Notes: generated by a model not told the origin, from the sequence alone. 33,451 nt of DNA from an uncultured Saprospiraceae bacterium (GCA_937973565.1 CALJKQ010000097.1:1-33451); one strand, 5' to 3'. Numbered from the stretch's first letter, positions 25,726 through 33,438 are shown. Translations and numbers: made by a program.

Positions 25726-26161
25726 CTTTGTTGGTTTAAAGCTATGATAATTCTCTCTTTTTATAAAATCTTTTTACACACATTGCCTTATTTTATCAAA
25801 CAACGAAAAGCACCCTTTTTGTTGCCAATAAAGCCTTCATACCAGGATAAATACTTGCGCCTGATTAATCGAAGTTGTCAAATACTGCATACCGGTTGTG
25901 TTTAAATTTGGCCCATTCTACTGCTGACATAGCACAGCTTAGAAACAATGGCTATGTGTGCATGTTACACAGTTTTGGATTTTGAATAGTTGAGATACGA
26001 TGAACGCTGATGGTTTTCTTGCTCTACTTGTTGCATTTCATGTGCTATCAATCCTATTGAATCCATTGTTTGCATTGTCTTAAATGCGTGAAGGTGATTG
26101 TTGTGATAAAGAATTGAAGATTTATCGTATAAACTCAGCAATTTGTATTGAAAACTGAATT
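25726..26161. other. Intergenic region with hairpin and one small frame
   Basis: These 436 bases separate two minus-strand genes. ACATAGC (25927-25933) and GCTATGT (25951-25957) form a perfect 7-bp stem with a 17-nt loop. A TAGCTTTA box (minus strand, 25737-25744) is one mismatch from a -7 element for the DAHP synthase gene. A 58-codon minus-strand frame is listed separately. Confidence 0.5.
25965..26141 (-). CDS. Possible small protein or gene remnant after MerR gene (doubtful)
   Basis: This 58-codon frame starts at TTG 26141 and stays open further upstream into the 3' end of the MerR gene in another phase. It ends at TAA 25965-25967. The product includes HNNHLHAFKTMQTMDSIGLI and HEMQQVEQENHQR. 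Amino-acid use is like a soluble protein, but there is no recognised domain, no ATG at its head and no ribosome cue. It may be chance, a fragment of a lost gene, or an overlapping small protein. Confidence 0.2.
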   Translation of the reverse strand: MLSLYDKSSILYHNNHLHAFKTMQTMDSIGLIAHEMQQVEQENHQRSSYLNYSKSKTV

Positions 26162-27055
26162 TTAGAAACCTCTTACCGGTACCTCTAAGTACTTTTTAAT
26201 GTCATTTAGGTTATAAACGATTTCGACATTACCGGGCAAATCCAGTTTTTGTTGAACAGTCTGATAACCGGAAACCAAAACCCTGCCATGGTGCTGTACT
26301 TGAGAAAGTTCATTGATGTAGGGTTGTAAGGGTGCTTCTGAAAAACTATCGTTGAAAAGGGTAAACAGATAATCAGGTCTGAAAATCTCAATCGCATCCT
26401 TTACATCCGGCAATGAAACCTGCGTACCCAAATAAAGAATATTGGCTCCATATTTCTTCAAAAGATAATACACAAACAGCAGGCTCAGCTCATGTGCCTC
26501 GTATTCCGGTAAAAAAATGAGAAACCGCGTTGCATTTTCATTGGGATCATACTCCAGTTTGTCAATCTCTACAGATAGCTTTCTGCGAATAATATTGTTG
26601 ATAAAGTTCTCGTGAACTCCTTTAACAGACCCGGCAATCCACATCACGCTGAGTTTGTCCAGCATGGGATAAATGACTTCGTCCATGGTATTTTCAAAGC
26701 CTATTTCCCGGATATGATGATTGAGTAATTTCATGAATTTATATTCATTCAACTCAAACATGGAAAGCATCAAACCATCAATCTGGTTCTCAAATATGAC
26801 ATCCACCTCACACGAATCGGCAACCTTTTGTTTGATTTCTTCCGCTGTCATGGTGGCAATACGGGAGATTTTTACCCCTTTTTTGTTGAGATGGGCTATG
26901 TTTAGGATGAGTTCCAGGTCCTCATCCATGTAATACCGTATGTTGGTGTCTGTTCTACGGTTGGGGAGGATGTTGTACCTCTTTTCCCATATCCGTATGG
27001 TATGGGCTTTTACCCCTGACAATTTTTCTATGTCATTGATGGAATAAACAGCCAT
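26162..27055 (-). CDS. MerR-family regulator with B12-binding-like sensor domain (CarH/LitR-like)
   Basis: From ATG 27055 (the frame extends to a TTG at 27097, less likely) the protein has 297 residues. The N-terminus is a MerR winged helix: YSINDIEKLSGVKAHTIRIW, EKRYNILPNRRTDTNIRYY. The C-terminal 200 residues align with the cap and Rossmann cobalamin-binding domains of CarH/LitR photoreceptors. In the cap, the usual W-x9-EH appears as W139...E149-N150, so the upper His is replaced by Asn. The lower axial His is present (PEYEAHELS, His188), and LYLG plus DYLFTLFND fit the Rossmann strands. CarH-type proteins repress carotenoid and light-protection genes in the dark. Here no crt genes are close. 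Cobalamin binding is plausible but unproven. Confidence 0.85.
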   Translation of the reverse strand: MAVYSINDIEKLSGVKAHTIRIWEKRYNILPNRRTDTNIRYYMDEDLELILNIAHLNKKGVKISRIATMTAEEIKQKVADSCEVDVIFENQIDGLMLSMFELNEYKFMKLLNHHIREIGFENTMDEVIYPMLDKLSVMWIAGSVKGVHENFINNIIRRKLSVEIDKLEYDPNENATRFLIFLPEYEAHELSLLFVYYLLKKYGANILYLGTQVSLPDVKDAIEIFRPDYLFTLFNDSFSEAPLQPYINELSQVQHHGRVLVSGYQTVQQKLDLPGNVEIVYNLNDIKKYLEVPVRGF

Positions 27056-27081
27056 TGGGTTGCAGTTAGTTGTAAAATTTG

Positions 27082-27144
27082 ATTGTTTTGATAACAATAT
27101 TAAACGTTTTTTGTTTAAATATTTTACGATTATTGTTTAACAAT
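27082..27144. promoter_or_regulatory. Cluster of operator-like inverted repeats upstream of MerR gene
   Basis: Three perfect inverted repeats fill 63 bases in the divergent region: ATTGTT-N5-AACAAT (27082-27098), TTAAAC-N7-GTTTAA (27100-27118) and ATTGTT-T-AACAAT (27132-27144). TTGTTTAA also occurs as a direct repeat at 27111 and 27133, 22 bases apart, or two helical turns. They are directly upstream of the MerR start and 50-150 bases from the bshA start, as expected of an autoregulatory operator. Confidence 0.6.
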
Positions 27145-27172
27145 CCGTGGTTTTAGCCCTTTTTTTGTCTGC

Positions 27173-27203
27173 TTGCAAAGAGACAGGAAAAAACATAACT
27201 TTG
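27173..27203 (+). promoter_or_regulatory. Promoter of the bshA operon
   Basis: TTG (27173-27175), 20 bases, then TAACTTTG (27196-27203) is a near-perfect Bacteroidota promoter. Transcription would start near 27209, about 20 nt before the ATG at 27230. The MerR-side inverted repeats end 29 bases upstream. Confidence 0.7.
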
Positions 27204-27229
27204 ACCACTGACAATTTTAATCTGCATTT

Positions 27230-28357
27230 ATGAACATTGGTGTCGTTTGTTATCCTACTTATGGGGGAAGTGGTGTAGTAGCTACAGAACTTGGTTTGGG
27301 GCTGGCAAAAAAAGGTTATCAGGTACATTTTATTACTTACCGCAAACCACCCAGGCTTTCGGCATTTAATACCAATGTATTCTTTCACGAGGTGAGCGCT
27401 ATGGAATACCCACTATTCGAATATACTCCCTATGAAACAGCTTTAGCCAGTAAAATTGTCGATGCTGTTTTATACGAAAAAATCGATTTACTGCATGTGC
27501 ATTATGCCATACCCCACGCAGCAGTCGCCTATATGGCCAAACAAATCCTTAAGTCCCGGGGCATAGATATACCGGTCATTACTACCCTGCACGGCACGGA
27601 TATCACTTTGACGGGTTCAGACCCATCTTTCAAACCGGTAGTGGAATTTAGCATCAATAGCTCGGATGGAGTTACAGCCGTTTCGCACCAATTGAGAGAA
27701 GAAACCTATGCCAATTTCAACCTGAACAAGGAAATTGAGGTAATTCACAATTTTATCGACTTTGATCGTTTCCGCAAGACAGATAAAGATCACTTTAAAA
27801 AGGCCATTGCGCCCAACGGGGAAAAAATACTGGTGCATACCTCCAATTTCAGGAAAGTGAAACGGGTTGACGACGTCATCCATGTCTTTGAGAAGGTACG
27901 AAAACAGATCCCTTCCAAACTCATTCTGATCGGTGATGGGCCTGAGAGAAAGCCTATGGAAGACCTATGCAGAGTCCTGGACGTCTGCAACGATGTACGC
28001 TTTTTGGGCAAACAAGATGCCATCGAGGAACTACTTGCCATTGCGGATGTCTTCCTCCTGCCTTCAGCCAATGAAAGTTTTGGACTTGCAGCCCTTGAAG
28101 CCATGGCTTGTGAGGTGCCGGTCATTTCTTCCAACGCAGGAGGTATACCGGAAATCAACATCGAAGGAGAAACCGGCTTTATGTGCGAAATTGGCGACAT
28201 CGAAAAAATGGCAGCACGAACCATCGAATTGCTCAGTAACGAAGCCAAATTGAATGTTTTCCGTCAAAATGCCCTAAAACAGGCTAAACGGTTTCACATC
28301 GATGAGATCTTACCCTATTACGAAAGCTTTTACCAAAAAATAGTCAACAAAGCATGA
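27230..28357 (+). CDS. bshA: Bacillithiol glycosyltransferase BshA
   Basis: This 375-residue GT4 glycosyltransferase joins GlcNAc from UDP-GlcNAc to L-malate, the first step of bacillithiol synthesis in the cytosol. The N-terminal signature YPTYGGSGVVATELG is characteristic of BshA. Further landmarks are HVHYAIPHAAVAYMA, TTLHGTDITLTGSD, EVIHNFIDFDRF, the nucleotide-sugar site ESFGLAALEAMACEVPV, and SSNAGGIPEI. Length is normal (about 375-380). It is first in a six-gene operon and its stop overlaps the next start as ATGA. bshB and bshC are not in the window, as is often the case in Bacteroidota. Confidence 0.96.
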   Translation: MNIGVVCYPTYGGSGVVATELGLGLAKKGYQVHFITYRKPPRLSAFNTNVFFHEVSAMEYPLFEYTPYETALASKIVDAVLYEKIDLLHVHYAIPHAAVAYMAKQILKSRGIDIPVITTLHGTDITLTGSDPSFKPVVEFSINSSDGVTAVSHQLREETYANFNLNKEIEVIHNFIDFDRFRKTDKDHFKKAIAPNGEKILVHTSNFRKVKRVDDVIHVFEKVRKQIPSKLILIGDGPERKPMEDLCRVLDVCNDVRFLGKQDAIEELLAIADVFLLPSANESFGLAALEAMACEVPVISSNAGGIPEINIEGETGFMCEIGDIEKMAARTIELLSNEAKLNVFRQNALKQAKRFHIDEILPYYESFYQKIVNKA

Positions 28358-29241
28358 ACAACAACCATCTGAAATCTCTTCTGCCTGCCAACAGCTACGC
28401 CGGTAAAACGGTATTGATCACCGGAGGAGGCACCGGATTGGGCAAATCCATTGCAAGCTACCTTGCCTCATTGGGTGCCAACATCGTCATAACAGGCCGA
28501 AGAGAAGATGTGTTGCAACAGACCGCAGCTGAAATCCAAAACGCTACCGGTGCCGCCGTCCTCGGTGTTGCCGGCGATGTCAGGAATATTGAAGACGTGG
28601 AGCGGGTGCTGGCAGAAAGCATTGCCAGATTCGGCCAGATAGATGTCTTACTCAACAATGCTGCCGGCAACTTTGTGAGCCCTACTGAGCGACTGTCCCA
28701 CCGGGCTTTTGAAAGCGTCATAGGCATTGTCCTGCAAGGCACTGTCAATTTTACCTTGACTGTTGGCAAATACTGGATCAAGGAAAATATCAAAGGCAAC
28801 ATTCTAAATATTACCACTACCTATGCCTTTACGGGAACCGCATTCACTGTGCCTTCTGCTTGTGCCAAGGCTGGCGTGCTGGCCTTGACCCGTTCTCTGG
28901 CGGTAGAATGGGGTGCCAAATACGGCATCAGGGTAAATGCTGTATCCCCGGGTCCCTTCCCCACCGAAGGCGCCTGGAGCCGACTCATCCCGGAAGGAGT
29001 CAAAGACCTGGTGGATCCTACTAAAAAGGTGCCTCTCCACAGGGTAGGTGAACATCCGGAACTAGCCAACCTCTGCGCTTATCTCATGAGCGATTTTGCT
29101 GCTTATATCAATGGAGCAGACGTAACCATTGATGGCGGAGAATGGCTGATGGGTGCCGGTTCGTTCAATGGCTATCTATCAATACCCAATGAAATGTGGG
29201 ATATGCTGGATGCTTTCAGAAAATCAAAAGGCGGTAAATGA
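28354..29241 (+). CDS. SDR oxidoreductase, 2,4-dienoyl-CoA reductase-like
   Basis: The 295-residue short-chain dehydrogenase/reductase has the NADP(H)-binding TGGGTGLG (23-30), GDVR, the NNAAGNF motif (101-107) and PGPFPTEGAW. The catalytic pair is Tyr157 and Lys172 in ITTTYAFTGTAFTVPSACAK: this Y-x14-K arrangement, not the common Y-x3-K, is the hallmark of the DECR family. Such enzymes reduce 2,4-dienoyl-CoA during breakdown of unsaturated fatty acids. The ATG overlaps the bshA stop by 4 bases, so translation is probably coupled. Its place next to bshA gives no obvious metabolic link; enoyl-CoA substrate use is an inference from the family. Confidence 0.9.
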   Translation: MNNNHLKSLLPANSYAGKTVLITGGGTGLGKSIASYLASLGANIVITGRREDVLQQTAAEIQNATGAAVLGVAGDVRNIEDVERVLAESIARFGQIDVLLNNAAGNFVSPTERLSHRAFESVIGIVLQGTVNFTLTVGKYWIKENIKGNILNITTTYAFTGTAFTVPSACAKAGVLALTRSLAVEWGAKYGIRVNAVSPGPFPTEGAWSRLIPEGVKDLVDPTKKVPLHRVGEHPELANLCAYLMSDFAAYINGADVTIDGGEWLMGAGSFNGYLSIPNEMWDMLDAFRKSKGGK

Positions 29242-29993
29242 TACTGGAAACCCTCATCGGTAATACGGTCTTCAGATTTGATACTTCTGAGGGTATTGAA
29301 ATTTCTATAAAGCTGGACGCTGACCGGCTGGGACCCAACTGTTTCTATGCGCCACCCTTTGATGCAACACCATTGGTAAGCGGCAACTTTGTAGGTGACA
29401 CCCGTAAAGGCAGCCCTGTCAATTTTTACAATGTGAAGATCAATCCGCACGGCAATGGTACCCATACGGAATGCGTAGGACACATCAGCACTGAAAGAGT
29501 CAGTATAAATGAAGTTCTCAGAGATTCCCTGTTTGCCTGCCAACTGGTAAGCATTTACCCGGATAAACTCGAAAATGGCGACAGGGTCATCTCCGCACGC
29601 ACACTGCAGATGGTGGCAGAAAATCTCCGGGATGAAAAGGCCATGATTATTCGTACCCTGCCCAATCCGACGGAAAAAGAACGATGGACCTGGTCCGGGA
29701 CCAACCCTACCTATTTCGAAGCGGCGGGCCTTCAGCATTTGCTCGACAAAGGCATCGTACATTTGCTGACAGATTTGCCAAGCGTTGACAGAGAAGAAGA
29801 CGGTGGCCGACTAGAGGCGCATAAAACATGGTGGAATTATCCACAGGAAATCAATCGTAAAAATACGATTACTGAAATGGTCTATGTCCCGGATCATGTG
29901 AAAGACGGCAGCTACCTGGTGCAAATCCAGATTCCTCCTTTTCAACTGGATGCCGCACCTTCCCGTGTATTTATATTCAAAAACCACGAGTAA
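29238..29993 (+). CDS. Cyclase/kynurenine-formamidase-family hydrolase
   Basis: This 251-residue protein belongs to the cyclase (KynB-like) family of metal-dependent hydrolases and cyclases, which act on amides and lactones. The metal site reads HGNGTHTECVGH (71-82). The canonical form is HxGTHxDxPxH; here one residue is added after the first His, Asp is replaced by Glu78 and Pro is absent, while the three His are kept. Other landmarks are LGPNCFYAPPFDATPL near the start and LLTDLPSVDREEDGG with HKTWW, the usual distal part of the site. Its ATG overlaps the SDR stop by 4 bases. The substrate is unknown; the kynurenine role should not be assumed. Confidence 0.85.
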   Translation: MILETLIGNTVFRFDTSEGIEISIKLDADRLGPNCFYAPPFDATPLVSGNFVGDTRKGSPVNFYNVKINPHGNGTHTECVGHISTERVSINEVLRDSLFACQLVSIYPDKLENGDRVISARTLQMVAENLRDEKAMIIRTLPNPTEKERWTWSGTNPTYFEAAGLQHLLDKGIVHLLTDLPSVDREEDGGRLEAHKTWWNYPQEINRKNTITEMVYVPDHVKDGSYLVQIQIPPFQLDAAPSRVFIFKNHE

Positions 29994-30607
29994 TGGTGCC
30001 TTGGGAGGAAATAAATCCGGACGAAATCTACCTTCGGTTTTATACCCTTGGTTACAGGGAAAGACTGTCGTACTTTGAAAAATACGTCAGGTCCAACCCT
30101 TACATCGGCGACAAAGAAAAAAATGAAATGGCCATCGACCATTTATTGGCGCTTTTTGAATTGGGTAAATACGAGAAGTTTCTATACGAAGTTGACCCCA
30201 TGATTGAATATGTGGTGGATCAGAATATTTACAGGCACAATGGAGAAGATGCCTTTTATTTGTTGTTGTTCAAAAAAGCGGCTTCACATTACAATCTGGA
30301 GGAGTGGGATTCGGCTAAATTCATTTTACTTCAATTAAAAAAAATCCGGCCGGAAGATAAAATTTGCCAAATGTTACTCAGCCGCATTGAGCGAAAAAAA
30401 GGCCTTGGGCATTCGCCATTTTGGCAAAGCATGGTGGTGTTGGGTTTCCTTTTCAGTTTTTTTACCTACATCCTCGACATATTTATCATTGAACCATTTG
30501 CCTACAAATGGCATGAGGTGGCGGTTCTGGTGACTGAGCTGAGCTTTGTTTTGGCTACTGTCCTACTGTGTTTTCTTTGTTACACTTTGATCAGATTAAG
30601 GCGTTGA
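29993..30607 (+). CDS. Membrane protein with helical-repeat N-terminal domain
   Basis: The 204-residue protein starts with an all-helical cytosolic part, residues 10-135, with TPR-like spacing (AIDHLLALFELGKYEKFLYE, DAFYLLLFKKAASHYNLEEW, AKFILLQLKKIRPEDKICQML). Two transmembrane segments follow (about 146-166 and 176-199), then an RLRR end. No signal peptide is present, so the helical part should stay in the cytosol. The ATG overlaps the cyclase stop as TAATG and the stop overlaps the probable start of the next gene. Position before a membrane protein and an ABC ATPase suggests a scaffold or accessory subunit of that transporter. I do not recognise a named family. Confidence 0.7.
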   Translation: MVPWEEINPDEIYLRFYTLGYRERLSYFEKYVRSNPYIGDKEKNEMAIDHLLALFELGKYEKFLYEVDPMIEYVVDQNIYRHNGEDAFYLLLFKKAASHYNLEEWDSAKFILLQLKKIRPEDKICQMLLSRIERKKGLGHSPFWQSMVVLGFLFSFFTYILDIFIIEPFAYKWHEVAVLVTELSFVLATVLLCFLCYTLIRLRR

Positions 30608-31560
30608 ACGAAGTCCGGTATTCCTCAGTAAGCGCTATTTTCAATTTACGATTGAAACAAGCCGAAAGAATAGCATACGGTTTAGGAAGCTATGCTGTAT
30701 TGATTGTTTTGTCCGGGATTGTTATCTTTATATACAGTTACTTTCTTCAACAAAAGGCAGCCATTGTGCAAGGGATGTCTGCACTGGCATGCGTAGGTTT
30801 AGTTGGCATTCACCGAAGTCGGAAAGACCTTCGGTTTTTACAGCTTAATATATCCGGCTATCAACAGGTTCTGCGCACGGAATATTTTTTGATTCTCCTT
30901 CCCTTCTTGATAACCGGACTCCCCGGAGGTCATTTTATATACTGGCTGCCTGCGATGGCAGCAGCTATCATACTACCCTGGTTCACGCCACAAAGAGAAA
31001 ATAAAGCCATGAATGGTCTTTTACGCTGGATTCCTCTAAAATTATTTGAATGGCGAAGTGGCTTGAGAAAGATGTGGCTGCCTGTTTACTCGCTTTACAT
31101 AGCAGCCTGGGCGGGCGTTCGTATTCCATACCTAAGCCTTTTCCTGCTCTGGCTCGTAAGTGTCCTTGCCATGAGCTTTTTTGACCACAACGAAGACCTG
31201 GCCATGCTAACAGAACGGGGTGGTTCAGCGAAAAAATTTTTACAACATAAATTGATTTTGCATCTGTCGTGGGTCTCAGTCTGGTTTATGCCCGTGGTAG
31301 TGCTACATCTTTATTTTCATTGTGAAAATGCCCTTGTGATCATCCTCATTACCTTGGGTATGATGATCTTATGGGCATTTGCTATCCTGGCAAAATACAG
31401 CCATTATACACCCGGTTATCATTATATGAAACAAAGCAATTTTACGGCGGTCATAGCCCTGCTTTCCATTCTGCCGTTTGGTTTTGTTTTCCCTGCTATG
31501 TATAGTCTGTATTATTATTTCAAAGCAATAGAACAGCTAAAACCCTATTTTGATGATTGA
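30604..31560 (+). CDS. Polytopic membrane protein, probable ABC transporter permease
   Basis: This protein has about eight hydrophobic segments (for example YAVLIVLSGIVIFIYSYFL, HFIYWLPAMAAAIILPWF, LFLLWLVSVLAM, ALVIILITLGMMILWAFAI, AVIALLSILPFGFVF), and the gene directly precedes the ABC ATPase, overlapping it. This order fits an ABC-2-like exporter permease. The family is divergent and the substrate unknown. The start is unclear: TTG 30604 gives a TTGA overlap with the previous stop, like the ATGA overlaps elsewhere in the operon; GTG 30568 would give a 40-base overlap and 12 more residues. No in-frame ATG occurs before the first transmembrane segment. Confidence 0.7.
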   Translation: MNEVRYSSVSAIFNLRLKQAERIAYGLGSYAVLIVLSGIVIFIYSYFLQQKAAIVQGMSALACVGLVGIHRSRKDLRFLQLNISGYQQVLRTEYFLILLPFLITGLPGGHFIYWLPAMAAAIILPWFTPQRENKAMNGLLRWIPLKLFEWRSGLRKMWLPVYSLYIAAWAGVRIPYLSLFLLWLVSVLAMSFFDHNEDLAMLTERGGSAKKFLQHKLILHLSWVSVWFMPVVVLHLYFHCENALVIILITLGMMILWAFAILAKYSHYTPGYHYMKQSNFTAVIALLSILPFGFVFPAMYSLYYYFKAIEQLKPYFDD

Positions 31561-32239
31561 ATTTAAAAACCTCAAACTGGCATACGGCAATCACATTGTG
31601 ATTGAAGATCTGAATGCGGTATGGAAAGAGCATGGAATTTATGGCATCGTCGGGCTCAATGGAGCTGGTAAAACCACTTTGTTTCAGGCGATGTGCGGTA
31701 TGAAAAAACCCGCTGCGGGGCAAATTCTGGTGGATGATAAGCCATTGAGAAAACAAGAGGTTTTCTTTCTTGAAACCTATCCTTACTTTTATCCCAACAT
31801 TACAGGCAGAGAATATCTGTCCTTATTTGAATGTACCCGGGGAAATTACAACGAAACGAAGTTGCTTGATTTATTGCAGCTGCCATTGGATGATTTAATT
31901 GAAAATTATTCTACCGGAATGAAAAAAAAGCTGGCGTTAATGGCATTGTTGAAAAAGGATAAAGCTGTTTACTTATTGGACGAACCTTTCAATGGGCTCG
32001 ATCTTGAAAGCAACCATATCCTGGAAGTCATACTGGAAGTGTTGAAAGAAAAAGGCTCTGCGGTATTCATAGCTTCACACATCCTGGATCCCATGCTGAG
32101 GATTTGCGATGGCATACACATATTGGAGTCAGGTAATTTTAAAAAATATTTCCAACGAGACCAATTCGATCTTGTAGCTTCCATGCTATTTGGTGATCTG
32201 GCACAAAAAGCAAAGGCGGTCATAGAAAACGCTCTATAA
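31553..32239 (+). CDS. ABC transporter ATP-binding protein
   Basis: From ATG 31553 (a TTG lies one codon upstream) the protein has 228 residues. Walker A is GLNGAGKTT, the Q-loop position is unclear, the signature is YSTGMKKKLAL (a variant of LSGGQ), Walker B is AVYLLDEPFNGLD with the D-loop, and the switch His is in IASHIL. This order is that of ABC-2/NatA-type export ATPases. It would power the membrane protein encoded just upstream, whose stop it overlaps (ATGATTGA). It is the last gene of the operon and its stop is wrapped in a strong hairpin. Confidence 0.92.
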   Translation: MIEFKNLKLAYGNHIVIEDLNAVWKEHGIYGIVGLNGAGKTTLFQAMCGMKKPAAGQILVDDKPLRKQEVFFLETYPYFYPNITGREYLSLFECTRGNYNETKLLDLLQLPLDDLIENYSTGMKKKLALMALLKKDKAVYLLDEPFNGLDLESNHILEVILEVLKEKGSAVFIASHILDPMLRICDGIHILESGNFKKYFQRDQFDLVASMLFGDLAQKAKAVIENAL

Positions 32240-32248
32240 CCGCCTTTG
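32211..32248. terminator. Long hairpin spanning the operon's last stop codon
   Basis: CAAAGGCGGT (32211-32220) pairs perfectly with ACCGCCTTTG (32239-32248), and inside ATAGA pairs with TCTAT around AAACGC, giving a 15-bp stem with one bulge pair. The TAA (32237-32239) lies in the stem. It sits between convergent genes but lacks a T tract on either side, so it may be a transcript-end stabiliser or a structure-dependent terminator. Confidence 0.65.
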
Positions 32249-32268
32249 ACCAGGCAACAATTGTCAGT

Positions 32269-33156
32269 TTATTTTACGTCGTAAGCCGTCACCTTGTTGG
32301 CAAAAAATTCAGGAACCAATAATAGATTTTGAGTAGGTACAAATTCAATATCTGCTGCGTTTCTCTTGTCTGCTTTTGTATCCAGTAGCAATTGCTTTTT
32401 CCAGTCTTTGTTGATGTAGTAAACTTCACCGTTCCAATTGGAAACCAGGTAGCCGTCTCTGAATGCTTCTACACCATCTCCTCCGGGGAGAGTGTCAACC
32501 ATTACAGCAATAGCAGCATCTGATTTATTGAAAGTATATACGTTTCCTTTACCAAAAGAAGCCACTACGAGTCTGTCCTTTTCATTAAAAATGCCATTGG
32601 GACCACCCAGTGATTCTCCGGTGGCAAGGGTCGCTACCTTTTTACCATCCCACGTGTGTAGATTATTGGCGTAAGAATCTGAAAAGTACACCAACCCCAT
32701 ATCGTCTACTGCCACATCATTCAAAAACTTGGCGCCCTTTACCGGAATTCGCTGCATCACTTTTCCGGATGGGGTATGAATCAATACGAGTGCATCTATG
32801 TCTGTGACGTACAGGCTATCTCCCTTTACCGCCATTCCTTTAGGTCCGCTCAGCCCGGTGATCCAGTCTTTTTTAATGATTTCCCCTCTCTGGTTGAGTT
32901 TGGCAATGTAACCGTCCTTGTCTTTTGCATCGGGTGGTACGGCACCAATGCAGGACACATAAAACACACCATATTTTTCATCGAAAACTACGGATTCAGG
33001 TGTCTTTAAAATTGTGTCGGTTGCCCATCTCTGGGTCAGGGTTGGCACTGCCAACGTATCTGGAACCGGAGCTGCTGCAGGAGCCGCTGCTTCTTCTGCT
33101 TTTTGTTTGCAGGAAAATAGAGTTGCCGCTATGGCCAAAGTCAAAAGGTATTTCAT
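32269..33156 (-). CDS. SMP-30/gluconolactonase-like beta-propeller lipoprotein
   Basis: The 295-residue protein has a lipoprotein signal (MKYLLTLAIAATLFSC, lipid-modified Cys16) followed by an Ala/Pro/Glu-rich linker (EEAAAPAAAPVPDT). The rest is a six-bladed-propeller type sequence: ESVVFDEKYGVFYVSCIG, GPKGMAVKGDSLYVTDID, FLNDVAVDDMGLVYFSDS, GGPNGIFNEKDRLVVASFG and DGVEAFRDGYLVSNWNGEV. These resemble the SMP-30/gluconolactonase/NHL families, where metal ligands would lie in such N-D and E positions (for example E in PESVVF, N in LNDVAVD, D in GGDGVEAF). Enzyme activity is possible but not shown. It is probably anchored in the envelope. It converges on the ABC operon; no partner gene is obvious. 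Confidence 0.85.
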   Translation of the reverse strand: MKYLLTLAIAATLFSCKQKAEEAAAPAAAPVPDTLAVPTLTQRWATDTILKTPESVVFDEKYGVFYVSCIGAVPPDAKDKDGYIAKLNQRGEIIKKDWITGLSGPKGMAVKGDSLYVTDIDALVLIHTPSGKVMQRIPVKGAKFLNDVAVDDMGLVYFSDSYANNLHTWDGKKVATLATGESLGGPNGIFNEKDRLVVASFGKGNVYTFNKSDAAIAVMVDTLPGGDGVEAFRDGYLVSNWNGEVYYINKDWKKQLLLDTKADKRNAADIEFVPTQNLLLVPEFFANKVTAYDVK

Positions 33157-33316
33157 TTGTTTTTTGTTTTTCTAACTAACAATTTAAAAACCATTAGGTT
33201 TTAAGCCGAAGATTAACAAACAAGAAATAGCTATTTAAAGAATATTTCCCTCTGTATTAACGTTAGGTCTTATCGATATTTTTAACCTTGTCAAGGCATT
33301 TTATGAGACAACAAAA

Positions 33317-33348
33317 CCCCTAACCCCTAATCCCAAGCCCCTATGCCC
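33317..33348 (-). repeat. C-rich tract with G-quadruplex potential on the minus strand
   Basis: Five C runs (CCCC, CCCC, CCC, CCCC, CCC) are spaced by TAA, TAAT, AAG and TATG. The minus strand thus has five runs of three or four G with 3-4-base loops, which fits the G-quadruplex pattern. The surrounding DNA is AT-rich, which makes the tract stand out. Confidence 0.6.
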
Positions 33349-33438
33349 TACCTAAAATTGGAACAATTTTTGATGTATTAAATAAATATTTAATGCGTAT
33401 TTTATTATCTAATCAAATTAATATATAAGTTTTTGAGT

